A stretch of DNA of 36,731 bases, taken from a virus. The notes under the pieces were generated by a model, which saw only the letters and a list, made by a program, of their open reading frames with translations, did not search any database and was not told where the DNA came from. Location: positions 1-36,731 of the IMG/VR virus record IMGVR_UViG_3300021479_000004; one strand, given 5' to 3'. A program made the translations under genes and the position numbers. Positions 1-8,487 of this stretch are shown piece after piece (position 1 is the first letter of the stretch; each line of letters starts with the position of its first letter).

Positions 1-127
1 CGTGCGGTTCGGGCATGGGCTTTTCTACCCTTTCGGTGGCGCGCCGTCAACCTTCATGGCGGGCACGGCTGTGGAATTCGGCGGGGTAGGCCCGGACGGG
101 CCGTTCATAGAATCTATCGGCGGGGGG
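1..127. repeat. Terminal direct repeat, left copy (circular junction)
   Basis: Bases 1-127 are identical to bases 36605-36731. An exact 127-base overlap at both ends is what a de Bruijn assembler leaves when it closes a circle with k = 127. The minus-strand gene 36384-36620 starts inside the right copy, and the gene ending at 25 lies just upstream of it on the circle, so the gene string crosses the junction without a break. A true terminal redundancy is possible but less likely given that exact length. Confidence 0.93.
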
Positions 128-477
128 ATCGTGTTTTTCAGCCAGGGCGCGAAGGCCAGCGCGGAATCGAAGGCGTATCCCGCCATGAAGGCCACGGCGC
201 CGCCAACGTGCAAGTCTAGGATCGCGGCCATCGAATCCGGCACGGGCACGTGCGCGGCCGTCATCACGGCCACGAGCTGCCCCTGTAGCCACAGCGTAAA
301 GAGCGCGATGGACCACGCCGCGCGAATGAGGATCGTCTGCCAACGCCCCAGCAGAATCGCCACACGCGAACTGCCCGTAGTACTCTTGGCTCGAGCGATC
401 GCGTCAATCTGCGCCAAGGTGTGCAGCGCCGACCCGATCAGGAAAAACAGCAACGCGAAAACGATGTGGATTTTCAT
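25..477 (-). CDS. Small multi-pass membrane protein, holin-like candidate
   Basis: 150 residues. A hydrophobic segment spans about residues 3-22, a second about 50-72 and a third about 88-110. The tail is rich in proline, serine and glycine. The start ATG follows GAGGG and hairpin repeat copy 1. Downstream on the circle comes the 78-residue gene 36384-36620, 8 nt away. I do not recognise a family. Three membrane spans and a place in the late transcript would suit a holin or a virion-membrane protein, but no sequence motif separates these. Confidence 0.7.
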   Translation of the reverse strand: MKIHIVFALLFFLIGSALHTLAQIDAIARAKSTTGSSRVAILLGRWQTILIRAAWSIALFTLWLQGQLVAVMTAAHVPVPDSMAAILDLHVGGAVAFMAGYAFDSALAFAPWLKNTIPPPIDSMNGPSGPTPPNSTAVPAMKVDGAPPKG

Positions 478-493
478 TCGCCCTCACAGTTTT

Positions 494-530
494 ACCGCGA
501 AAGCGCCCCTTTACTAGGGCCTTTCGCTCT
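494..530 (-). repeat. Junction hairpin repeat, copy 1
   Basis: Member of an eight-copy family. Read on the minus strand it has the order GAGCGAAAGGCCC, a short loop, then GGGGCGCTTTCGCGGTAAAA. It sits exactly between the stop codon of 530-760 and the ribosome-binding region of the gene starting at 477. This copy has a slightly longer loop (TAGTAAA) than the others. Confidence 0.8.
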
Positions 531-760
531 TATCTCGGATCAATCAAGTCCGCCAGGTGCATGAGCTTCCGCTTGTTGATCGGTTCATCCTCGGCCAGCG
601 CGCGCAGTTGAAACGCGATCGACCGCCCATATTTTCGTCCCAAACCGTTCATGTCTGCCGCATTCTTGTTGATTCGAAAACGCATCACCGCCCAAGCGCC
701 GCTGGCTCCCGTGAGCGCCCCGGCCGCCGCGCCAAGGAGCGAAAGCGTCTCGCTAGTCAT
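530..760 (-). CDS. Small membrane protein with basic cytoplasmic tail
   Basis: 76 residues. The N-terminal 25 residues form one Ala/Gly-rich membrane helix. The rest is a charged, basic helical tail (motif NGLGRKYGRSIAFQLRALAE). Its start overlaps the end of 753-1010 by 8 nt, which suggests translational coupling. It resembles small phage membrane proteins in general layout only. A holin accessory or virion-membrane role is a guess. Confidence 0.7.
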   Translation of the reverse strand: MTSETLSLLGAAAGALTGASGAWAVMRFRINKNAADMNGLGRKYGRSIAFQLRALAEDEPINKRKLMHLADLIDPR

Positions 761-1010
761 TCGATTCGCATTTCGTTCCGGGGATCACGGACGTCCGCTC
801 GCACTGGCGATTGTATTCCTCGATGATATCGATATGCCGTGGATTGTCAGGCAGTTCTTTACGGCGAATCACCGTGAGCGCGAACAGCTCGAAATGCGTG
901 CAGCATCCCTTTACCGTACCCCAGAAATGCGAAGCGGGCACGGGGCAATCGGTTCCGTCCACACACTTGAAATCGCATTTCGGAGGAAACTCGAATCCCG
1001 TGTCACCCAA
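753..1010 (-). CDS. Cysteine-rich hypothetical protein
   Basis: 85 residues with six or seven cysteines, including a CDFKCVDGTDC pattern and a CC pair. The frame is open upstream to about 1067, but the first usual start codon is TTG at 1010, so the N-terminus is uncertain. The open extension reads as a Gly/Lys-rich stretch and could be translated from a rare start. It follows the large spike gene 1102-3504 by under 100 nt. No family recognised. Disulfide or metal binding is possible because the genes before it are exported. Confidence 0.55.
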   Translation of the reverse strand: MGDTGFEFPPKCDFKCVDGTDCPVPASHFWGTVKGCCTHFELFALTVIRRKELPDNPRHIDIIEEYNRQCERTSVIPGTKCESND

Positions 1011-1101
1011 TCCAGACTCCTTACCGGAGTCATGGCCCCCGGTCCCATTCCCCTTACCTATTTCGTTTCGTCATTCTAACAGCAACATTCCAACTTTCGC
1101 G

Positions 1102-3504
1102 TCACTGAATTCTTACCCAGTTACATCCTGCGGCCGATGCGCTCACGAGCTGCGATTGCAGGATTGCCGTTGTATTCGCGGCCAGCGTAGTGGGGCTAGC
1201 GCCGCCTTGGGTAATCGTTTCGCTTCCGAAAGGAATGAGAGTCGATGAACTCGCATTGATGTTTTGGATGTAGATGTTTTGTCCAGTTAGGCCGACGCAG
1301 CTTTGAAGTGTATAGTTTCCTGTTCCAAAATTCAGAGTTTGATATTGATCGACATCTTGTTGCTGGGGACAGCTTGCAAGTCCTTGAATCGTGGCGTTTC
1401 CTAAGCCAGTAGTCGAGCTGAAAAAAGTTATCTGCGTGGCACTTCTGGTTAGTATCGTCCAGGCTCCGTTTCCCGCTCCATTCGTCGTTGTGCTGTTGTA
1501 CCCCGATGGCGTTACGCCTGCGATTACGATCGGATTTCCGACTTGGCAGTTCGCAGGGGTTGCGCTGAAGGTAACGGTTACCGTATTCGTGGTTTCGGTG
1601 AGTGCTGTAGTTGAAGCCGCCGCGGCTGCGGGAGATCCATAAACGCTTGCTGACGAAAAATCCTTATTCCCATAGAGCCTGTTGATCGCGCGTTGAATTA
1701 CCGGCGTGATGTCATTGTAGTGGGAATTCTGAGTTGGATGCACCCCACCGGTTTGAATGTAGATCGTGTTGGCACTCGCACCATCGGCTCCCAAGCTGGG
1801 ATCAGCGGCCACATCCGCTAGCGCATCGGCAAACTCAATCCAATGCTGCCGAATTAGAGTGTTATACGCGTTTTTTCCCGTATCGAATCCTGTCCTGGAA
1901 ACCATCGTCACGACCACACATTTGAAACCAATGGCGTGACGCGCACGGCAATATGAAGCGAGTTGAGATTCGGTCAATGCTGCTGAAACTCCTCCGAGAA
2001 TGCTGTTTGTGCCGGCCCAAATTACATCCGTCGCCGTTGCGGTTGGCTGATAGAATGGATCAACTGTAACTCCTGCATTTAAGAGCAACTGCGACATCGT
2101 TGTACCTTGGAGCCCCATATTGCTGATGTTTCCGGTTGACGCTGGAGTTAGCGTCAAAATTCCAGGATAGGGCACGGCGACACCGAATCCCGCCCCTTCC
2201 GTAATGGAATCCCCGTCCGCGACAAGTAAGGGAGTTGCCCCATTCGCTGGACTGGCAACCGTACTGATCAACGAGGGCGTTAAACCCCTAGCTGCCATCG
2301 CATTATTGATAAACTGAACATTCGAGGCGATTTCTGCCGATGTAAGCACCCGACTATATAAAACGACGTAGTAAATTTTCCCTTGCAGGTAAGACGGATT
2401 TTGTCCATAGTGATTTCCGTTGTTGCCACCGATCTGAAAATTTCCAACGGTCTGCACGCCCGCTGAGGCTCCAGGCAGAAAGTAGTAAAATGGCTCAAGG
2501 TTGTTGATGAATAGATGATCCGTTGTATCTAAAGTCCAAGTGATCACAACGTTTCCTGGCACCGCCGCCCTTGGATAAGCTTTAGTGGTTCCACTCATAT
2601 TCGCGGAGAACAATCGATCCATAGATAGCAAGGTATCGAGTGATCCTTGCGGAGTGGCCGCAAACATCAAACCCACGCTGTTCGCCCCAGCTCCATTCCC
2701 GGCAATCGGAGATCCGAATGTACCTGCGGCTCCCGACATAAATAGTTGAATCGTCAGCGCCGAATTGAGTGAAGCGGGAATTCCGATCGCACCGTTCACG
2801 GAAAAATTTACCCCACCGGTAACGGGGATGATCGTGGGGGAAGTCCCTACACATCCGGTCGCATTGTTGCCATTTCCTGAGTAATCCACCAGGGCGCAGG
2901 GGCTCTCCGTTGCGAGCATGCGATATTCAGCCAATAACCCTGATTGAACCACTTGAGAACTTGCGCCAACAGCGCAGGTGGGACAGGAAATCGTAGGAGT
3001 TGTTCCACCGGAGGAACTGAGAGGGGACGTGCCCGTTACGCTCGTCACGGAGCCCGTACTAGCGAAATTCGTAAGTTTTGGCGCCAGTGCATTAAGGGCC
3101 GTAGTCAGGCTCACCGGAGAACCGCCGCTGATTGTCGTGCCTGTACTCGTATAAGTGAAGCTCTGTGGGCCGGTGCCAAGAGGCAATCCGATCGAGGCTG
3201 CGGCGGAATCGATGGTGATCTGCCATTGTGGGCTACCGGGAGTGATCAGCGTCACATCCCCGAAATTCACGGTAAACGATCCATTGGAACTGAGCGTCAC
3301 GGGACCTATGCGCCCAGAGTAGGGTTGTCCATTCAGTGTGTATCCGCCCCCCGTACTGGGCACGAGGATCGCGTTCATCACCGCGCCGGCGTAGGGGATG
3401 CCGTTCGAGTCTTGCACCGTGGCCGTGACAGTGGTGAACTGCGCGAAGGCGGGACTGCAGAAAATTAACAACAATGCGGCAAGGGAAAGAAACCTTTTTG
3501 ACAT
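1102..3504 (-). CDS. Secreted spike/adhesin with LamG-like and SGNH-hydrolase-like domains
   Basis: 800 residues. Residues 1-21 form a Sec signal peptide ending AFA before QFTTVTATV. Residues 22-155 form a beta-rich domain nearly identical to that of the next protein (3518-5815). Residues about 190-405 look like a LamG/concanavalin-type lectin domain (LVDYSGNGNNATG, then IYYVVLYSRVLTSAEI). Residues about 425-600 carry an SGNH/GDSL hydrolase pattern: GDSITEG, then AGTNSI, then GGVHPTQNSHY with the catalytic-type His. The C-terminal 170 residues are Thr/Ser-rich beta repeats. I infer a receptor-binding or polysaccharide-deacetylating spike. A signal peptide on a phage virion protein is unusual. 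Confidence 0.8.
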   Translation of the reverse strand: MSKRFLSLAALLLIFCSPAFAQFTTVTATVQDSNGIPYAGAVMNAILVPSTGGGYTLNGQPYSGRIGPVTLSSNGSFTVNFGDVTLITPGSPQWQITIDSAAASIGLPLGTGPQSFTYTSTGTTISGGSPVSLTTALNALAPKLTNFASTGSVTSVTGTSPLSSSGGTTPTISCPTCAVGASSQVVQSGLLAEYRMLATESPCALVDYSGNGNNATGCVGTSPTIIPVTGGVNFSVNGAIGIPASLNSALTIQLFMSGAAGTFGSPIAGNGAGANSVGLMFAATPQGSLDTLLSMDRLFSANMSGTTKAYPRAAVPGNVVITWTLDTTDHLFINNLEPFYYFLPGASAGVQTVGNFQIGGNNGNHYGQNPSYLQGKIYYVVLYSRVLTSAEIASNVQFINNAMAARGLTPSLISTVASPANGATPLLVADGDSITEGAGFGVAVPYPGILTLTPASTGNISNMGLQGTTMSQLLLNAGVTVDPFYQPTATATDVIWAGTNSILGGVSAALTESQLASYCRARHAIGFKCVVVTMVSRTGFDTGKNAYNTLIRQHWIEFADALADVAADPSLGADGASANTIYIQTGGVHPTQNSHYNDITPVIQRAINRLYGNKDFSSASVYGSPAAAAASTTALTETTNTVTVTFSATPANCQVGNPIVIAGVTPSGYNSTTTNGAGNGAWTILTRSATQITFFSSTTGLGNATIQGLASCPQQQDVDQYQTLNFGTGNYTLQSCVGLTGQNIYIQNINASSSTLIPFGSETITQGGASPTTLAANTTAILQSQLVSASAAGCNWVRIQ

Positions 3505-3517
3505 GGAGATTAGGCCC

Positions 3518-5815
3518 TCAATTGACGATGAAATAGCTTAAACACACCGGATTCGTCGTCGTCGTTCCACTGATCGTGATCGTGAAACTAGTACCTCCGG
3601 TTCTCGCTGACACCACCGGTTCGACAATGAGAGACGCGAGTGTCGAATTGCAGGTTATTCCGAGCTTAGTCCCTAAAGTGTCATCCGACTGTACAAAGAT
3701 TTGGCTGTTGGCAGTAACGGAAGTTGTATTCACAACCAGAGTGGCGTTTGTCCCTGTGGGAACAGCCACGCTACCCGCAGTAGCCGATCCGCATACGGCC
3801 GGCGATGCGCTGCTCGAGCAGTTCGATGCCGTATCGTAAGCCTTGGCATGAACGGCAGCCGCATCGGCCGCGCCGCCGTGATGCACATCCGTCACGCTGG
3901 CGTTGCCGATTGTCGCCGTATTCGATCCTGCTCCCGTTACGGCATTTCCCACTGCGATTTCGTTCGTGTCGCTATTGGCGCTGGCGCGCGTTGTCGTGCC
4001 GATAAAAACATTTGAGTTACCGGTTGTGATATTATTTCCGGCAGTCGATCCGACCGCCACGTTGCTGCTTGCCGTTGTCAAACTGTTGAGCGCACCGCTT
4101 CCGATGGCCGTATTGCTTCCGTTGCTGCCGTTTTCCGCTAGTAATGCAGTCCAGCCGATCGCGGTATTGTTCGAGGATGGAAAGGTTCCAGCCTCGGCGT
4201 TAAGAGCGTTCATGCCGATCGCTGTAACGTGGACATCTGTACCTGAACCGTTGGCCGCAAGAGCACCGGTGCCGATTGCGACATTCGTCGTCTCTGTCGT
4301 TCTCGCGCCTCGATAGACAACAACATTAGAGTCCTTGGCGCACGCACCCGCGCCGCCACCGGTGATCGCGTCGTTTACAGTGATCGCTACCGTTGAATTC
4401 ATGTCTGTTGTGCTGTCGAAACAAGGGATTCCCCCAGACGTAGCGCCTGAAACGGTTGCAGGGATCGCAATCGTTCCGGCACTTGGTGTCGCCCAAGTTG
4501 TCTGGCAATTTCCGCTGGATGCTGCGGCGGATTGCAGGAATTGATTTGCCGATGGCGATGTCGTGGGCAGCAAGATCGTGCAGGGCGATCCGGCAGCCGC
4601 GGGTACATTGATCCCTGCGGTTCCACTGGACGATCCGGGAAAGTTTAAAGGACCGTGCAGAATAAGCTGATCGCCAAATTCCACTTTTCCGGTGCCGCTT
4701 TGGACCGCCCAATGGGAGGAATCCTGAACCTGATTCGATATGTTTATCGCCCAGTTATTCACTCCCCCTGTCATCGGGTTGATGAAGATTCCATAGTTTC
4801 CGGTCGGAGGCGTACCCCCTGTGATGCCGCCGTTATAAACTCGGATCGCCGAGCATGCGCCAACGAGTCCACTTCCGGTCACAAAGCACTGCGAAGCAAG
4901 GCCAGCCAAATCAGTGGTGGTACCTGCCCCAGTATGAAACGCACTAAACAAACCTCCAAGTACCTGGGCCATATTTCCAGTCGGATGTGATGTAACCCCT
5001 ACGCCTTGCACTCCCTGAAGCGGTCCCCCGCCGCTACCCGTGAATAAATTTGTCAAAGCGTTGGCTGAAAAATACCCTCCATTGATGTGGTTACTCCCAC
5101 TCGCTGTGGCGCTATCCGCCTCAACAACCCCAAGTACCCCCGTATCTTGCGCGGTCGTTGCCGAATTCTGGTGAATTGCTTGCACGGCCCAGTTGCCAAC
5201 TGGCAATGAAGTGCTGGCCGCCAACCCACTCGTAGGATCCCCTACGAGGAGTAGTTTATTTGTCGTGCTGAACGTGAGCGTGGAAGCGCATCCTGCGGTG
5301 TTTGCGGCGGTTTCAAAGAGCACTGCGGCCGAAATCGAGCAACTGATTGTCCCTGATCCTCCGCTGGCGAAGTTTGTCAGCTTGGGCGCGAGTGCGTTCA
5401 GCGCCGTAGTCAAGCTCACGGGCGAGCTGCCGCTGATCGTGGTGCCCGTACTGGTGTAGGTAAAGGACTGCGGCCCCGTGCCGAGGGGCAAGCTGATCGT
5501 GGCCGCGGCGGAATCGATGGTGATCTGCCACTGCGGGCTGCCGGGAGAAATCAGCGTCACGTCCCCGAAATTCACGGTGAAGGATCCACTGGAATCGAGC
5601 GTCACGGGACCAATGCGGCCGGAGTAGGGATTCCCGCTCAGTGTGTAGCCGCCGCCCGTACTGGGCACAAGGATCGCGTTCAGTACGGCGCCAGCGTAGG
5701 GAATACCGTTCGGGTCTTTCACTGTCGCTGTGACGGTGGTGAACTGCGCACGCGCCGCGGGCGCAAAAAGAAACGCCCCGGCAAGTACCAGGGCGACACT
5801 GAGAATTTTTCGCAT
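3518..5815 (-). CDS. Secreted spike/adhesin with YadA-like head repeats
   Basis: 765 residues. The signal peptide covers residues 1-23 (cleavage ARA before QFTTV). Residues 24-155 match the N-terminal domain of the 1102-3504 protein almost residue for residue, so that domain is probably the shared attachment module. After it the two proteins are unrelated. Residues about 505-640 hold repeats of the NVAIGTGALAA, TAIGMNAL, NTAIGWTALL, SNVAVGSTAG type. This is the pattern of YadA-like left-handed beta-roll heads of trimeric adhesins, also seen in phage fibres. Probably a trimeric fibre. Its start follows AAAGGG and hairpin repeat copy 2. Confidence 0.8.
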   Translation of the reverse strand: MRKILSVALVLAGAFLFAPAARAQFTTVTATVKDPNGIPYAGAVLNAILVPSTGGGYTLSGNPYSGRIGPVTLDSSGSFTVNFGDVTLISPGSPQWQITIDSAAATISLPLGTGPQSFTYTSTGTTISGSSPVSLTTALNALAPKLTNFASGGSGTISCSISAAVLFETAANTAGCASTLTFSTTNKLLLVGDPTSGLAASTSLPVGNWAVQAIHQNSATTAQDTGVLGVVEADSATASGSNHINGGYFSANALTNLFTGSGGGPLQGVQGVGVTSHPTGNMAQVLGGLFSAFHTGAGTTTDLAGLASQCFVTGSGLVGACSAIRVYNGGITGGTPPTGNYGIFINPMTGGVNNWAINISNQVQDSSHWAVQSGTGKVEFGDQLILHGPLNFPGSSSGTAGINVPAAAGSPCTILLPTTSPSANQFLQSAAASSGNCQTTWATPSAGTIAIPATVSGATSGGIPCFDSTTDMNSTVAITVNDAITGGGAGACAKDSNVVVYRGARTTETTNVAIGTGALAANGSGTDVHVTAIGMNALNAEAGTFPSSNNTAIGWTALLAENGSNGSNTAIGSGALNSLTTASSNVAVGSTAGNNITTGNSNVFIGTTTRASANSDTNEIAVGNAVTGAGSNTATIGNASVTDVHHGGAADAAAVHAKAYDTASNCSSSASPAVCGSATAGSVAVPTGTNATLVVNTTSVTANSQIFVQSDDTLGTKLGITCNSTLASLIVEPVVSARTGGTSFTITISGTTTTNPVCLSYFIVN

Positions 5816-5831
5816 AGCTTCCCTTTCAGTC

Positions 5832-5871
5832 TTACCGCGAAAGCGCCCCTTACCGGGAGCCTTTCGCTTAC
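5832..5871 (-). repeat. Junction hairpin repeat, copy 2
   Basis: Lies between the stop of 5868-7025 and the start of 3518-5815, on the minus strand. The arms are AAAGGCTCCC and GGGGCGCTTT with loop GGTAA. The downstream flank CGGTAAGACTGA matches that of copies 1, 6 and 8. Confidence 0.8.
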
Positions 5872-7025
5872 TGGCTTGAAACTGTGATGTCCATAGTCGC
5901 GCTAGCCTTCACGCAGATTCCGTTGTTGAACAGCACATCGTAAATTTCGGGTGCCGCGGGAAACGTGGACGTGGCCGTGATCACGGACACCACGCTCGTG
6001 GATGGCGTGCCCGTGCAGCTCGCAGGCGCCAAGTCAAACAAACTAATTGTCCCCACCGCGGGAGTGCCCACCACGACGGTATGCAACACGCCCGGACCGG
6101 CCTTCACGACGGTAGCCGTCGTGCCCGTGATGTGCGTGTAGACGTTGTTTTGCGACGTGCCTGGCGAAATGAAAAAGTAATCGAAATTATAGGTCGAGGC
6201 AGATGCGCCACCGGGATTGTAGGCGACTGAAACAGTGGAGCACGGGCCGGCGGGAACGGGAAACGACTGCGTTATCAAAGTCGTGGTCGCCAAATTGAAC
6301 GTGAATAGCGGGCCTAACCCAACTTCATTTTGGCATCGCACGGTAACCGTGGAACCGGCCGGCCCCGCGCCCGTGTATGCAAAAGTCACAAGTCCATAGG
6401 AATTTACGAATGGAGGAGTGAAAAAATTGGCGCTATAGGCTGTTGCTGCGGGCGCTATGAGCGCGAAAGCCTTGTCCACCTGAGAAACAAGATAGCTTCC
6501 CACATTCACATTCGTCGTGGCCTGGGCCCCGGCGTAGCTAAGTTCAAATGACCCCGTAACCGCAGGGAAACACGTGATCACGACTTGCACGGTGGGAAAA
6601 TATCCGCTACCCAGGAGAGCTTGACTGTCGCCTACTGTGCTCGTCGCAGTGGCCAATAAATCGGAAATGGTGTAAACGTCGCCGATCGCATCGACCCCCT
6701 GAATCTTCATCGTCAGGTTGGTAATGAGCGTCGATGCGGCGTAGGCATAGTGCTGAGTCTGGTTTCGGTTCTGTACGGCGAACGTCTGGGGCGATCCCGT
6801 ACAGGCCGTTCCGGCTGGCGCGAGCGTTTGTTGCGTGGGGATGATCGACACTGGCGCTTGCGCGCGGGCCATCGTGGCGAGCAGCGCGAAGAGGATGCAG
6901 GCCGTCAGCTTCGCCAGGCGCTTTTTCAGCGATGGGATGAACTGCCGCGGCGTCTTGCGATTGGCGATGGCTTTGCGTAGGCCACGGATTTGCGCTGCCT
7001 TCGGGATGTGTAGTTTACGTGCCAT
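5868..7025 (-). CDS. Exported beta-rich protein, probable virion spike component
   Basis: 385 residues. The first 38 residues are strongly basic and are followed by a hydrophobic segment (LTACILFALLATMARA) with a likely signal cleavage before QAPVS. The basic leader is long for a signal peptide, so a membrane anchor is also possible. The mature part is Thr/Val/Ala-rich beta sequence. The C-terminal 85 residues (VVKAGPGVLHTVVV to the end) resemble a small beta-sandwich domain that I have seen repeatedly at the end of phage virion proteins. It is the first of three consecutive genes with export signals, so the three probably build one surface structure. Confidence 0.7.
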   Translation of the reverse strand: MARKLHIPKAAQIRGLRKAIANRKTPRQFIPSLKKRLAKLTACILFALLATMARAQAPVSIIPTQQTLAPAGTACTGSPQTFAVQNRNQTQHYAYAASTLITNLTMKIQGVDAIGDVYTISDLLATATSTVGDSQALLGSGYFPTVQVVITCFPAVTGSFELSYAGAQATTNVNVGSYLVSQVDKAFALIAPAATAYSANFFTPPFVNSYGLVTFAYTGAGPAGSTVTVRCQNEVGLGPLFTFNLATTTLITQSFPVPAGPCSTVSVAYNPGGASASTYNFDYFFISPGTSQNNVYTHITGTTATVVKAGPGVLHTVVVGTPAVGTISLFDLAPASCTGTPSTSVVSVITATSTFPAAPEIYDVLFNNGICVKASATMDITVSSQ

Positions 7026-7041
7026 CTTACTTTCCCTTCGA

Positions 7042-7115
7042 AGTGGCTAGTGATTAGTGGCTAGTGACTAGAAAATTCAAAATCGGGAGGGCTAGCCACT
7101 CGCCACTAGTCACTT
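7042..7115. repeat. Inverted heptamer-repeat array between genes
   Basis: The left part (7042-7071) is built of degenerate AGTGGCT/AGTGACT heptamers. The right part (7091-7115) carries the same units in the opposite orientation, GCTAGCCACTCGCCACTAGT. The two arms could form an imperfect stem of about 24 bp. It fills the whole gap between 7119-7826 and 5868-7025 and could act as a terminator or attenuator. Confidence 0.7.
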
Positions 7116-7118
7116 TCT

Positions 7119-7826
7119 TTACCAGCTTACAGGATGGTCCTGCCGCTCGAACTGATCGTCCCAGGTGCGCGGGTAGAAATAGCCGCTGAAGAGCGCTCCC
7201 ACTTCCTCACCGGAAACCGGGAGCGCGTTGTTGCGAATCACCCACTGCACGACGTCATTTTCAAACACGCGGATGCCGGAAATCGTTACCGGTTGGGCGA
7301 TCAAGCCGAGCGATGCCAGGATGTTTTCGTAGTTGCGCTCGGCAGCCGGTGAATCGGACGTGGGATTGCGCCGAATCTGCCATACCGCGTCTCCGGAAAA
7401 GTCCGACCACGCGCCGCCGACCACCACATTGGCGATGCGCTTGATTACGCCATTGCGCCCGGGCGGAACGGTGACAGAGAGCACCGTGTGGAATACCGTG
7501 GCGCTTTGCGCGGGCATCACGATGCCCGCGGTGAAGTGGAACGATTCCGAGTCCGGAGGCTCGATCAGCCAGGGCGCGGCGATCAGGCGCGTGGCGCGCT
7601 GGATTTGCTGCAGCTTATCGCTCAGGTCGCCGAGCGCGAGGCTCAGGGGATCGTCCGGCGCATCGGGAGCGGCAGGCGGACGCAGGAGAATCTGCGGCGC
7701 GAGCGACACTGACGCGCGGCGATTGTACGGCCAGGTGGACTTGCTGATGCTGGACGCGGCCGCGTCGGTTACCGGCGGTTCGCCCGCTGCCTCCGAAGGA
7801 TCGGCAAAAAGTTTGTCGTAGGCCAT
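7119..7826 (-). CDS. Beta-rich virion protein (capsid, penton or spike candidate)
   Basis: 235 residues. The N-terminal 85 residues are polar with a short helix (LSDKLQQIQRATRLI). From residue about 95 the sequence alternates as in a beta-sandwich: VFHTVLSVTVPPGRNG, then VWQIRRNP, then VFENDVVQWVIRN, ending VGALFSGYFYPRTW. The closing pattern (hydrophobic strand then GY) recurs in the proteins at 7870-8373 and 8488-8973, so I treat these as one structural group. The start has AAGGAAG close upstream. The exact role is inferred from neighbours. Confidence 0.65.
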   Translation of the reverse strand: MAYDKLFADPSEAAGEPPVTDAAASSISKSTWPYNRRASVSLAPQILLRPPAAPDAPDDPLSLALGDLSDKLQQIQRATRLIAAPWLIEPPDSESFHFTAGIVMPAQSATVFHTVLSVTVPPGRNGVIKRIANVVVGGAWSDFSGDAVWQIRRNPTSDSPAAERNYENILASLGLIAQPVTISGIRVFENDVVQWVIRNNALPVSGEEVGALFSGYFYPRTWDDQFERQDHPVSW

Positions 7827-7831
7827 GACTT

Positions 7832-7870
7832 CCTTACCGCAAAAGCGCCCCTTACCGGGGCCTTTTGCTC
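7832..7870 (-). repeat. Junction hairpin repeat, copy 3
   Basis: On the minus strand it begins at the stop codon of 7870-8373 and ends just before the AAGGAAG ribosome site of 7119-7826. Arms AAAAGGCCCC and GGGGCGCTTTT, loop GGTAA. Confidence 0.82.
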
Positions 7871-8373
7871 TACTCCCTCCACCATGCCGAGTACCCGAAG
7901 AGGCACAGGTCCACCACGTTCGTTAGCGTGCCGCTCAGATTTTGAATCTTGCAGACTACCGGGGAGCCTGCGGCGATGAAATGTGGGATGCGCACGAGCC
8001 CCGGCTCCTGCGCGATGGACGCGAAGTTGGCTTGGTTCTGGCCGTACTTCGAATATTTGTACGCGCCCTGCTCTTCCGTGATCTGAAAGCGGAAGCTACC
8101 CTGATTCCCGATGCTCGCGACGGACGCGCGCGCCATCACGGCCACGAGCCAGAAATCCTCCGCCACAGTGACGCTGGTCAAATCCGTTTTCGCGGCGGCG
8201 AGCGAAAGCTCCGGGAACTGGTACCAGTACAAATGCGCGCCGGTAAGCGAGAGCCGCACCCACTGCGGCAGCGTCCAGGCCGGCGAAGCCATCTTGCGGC
8301 GGTTCTGCCAGGCGCCGAGCGTAGGATTCATCGGCACGCCCGGCACTCGACCTTGTGTCCAAGGATTAATCAT
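7870..8373 (-). CDS. Beta-rich virion protein, paralogue group member
   Basis: 167 residues. After a Pro/Trp-rich N-terminus the protein alternates short hydrophobic strands: DFWLVAVMARA, FRFQITEEQG, NQANFASIA, then VVDLCLFGY near the end. The order DF-strand, ITExxG, NxxNF, SGxxxN and final GY is shared with 8488-8973 and in part with 22258-22629. I infer a small single-jelly-roll capsid or vertex protein. The start ATG follows hairpin copy 4 directly, with only the AT-rich end of the repeat as a ribosome site. Confidence 0.65.
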   Translation of the reverse strand: MINPWTQGRVPGVPMNPTLGAWQNRRKMASPAWTLPQWVRLSLTGAHLYWYQFPELSLAAAKTDLTSVTVAEDFWLVAVMARASVASIGNQGSFRFQITEEQGAYKYSKYGQNQANFASIAQEPGLVRIPHFIAAGSPVVCKIQNLSGTLTNVVDLCLFGYSAWWRE

Positions 8374-8412
8374 TTTTACCGCAAAAGCGCCCCTTGACGG
8401 GGCCTTTCGCTC
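8374..8412 (-). repeat. Junction hairpin repeat, copy 4
   Basis: On the minus strand, immediately upstream of the start of 7870-8373. Arms AAAGGCCCC and GGGGCGCTTTT, loop GTCAA (GGTAA in most copies). The remaining 75 bases up to 8487 hold a weak GCGGAA/TTCCGC inverted pair and nothing else that I can name. Confidence 0.8.
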
Positions 8413-8487
8413 TCTCCATTCCGTCGCGCATTACACTTATGCGGAACTTATATCCCTATGCGCTTAAGCATCGCCGTTCCGCAAAAC

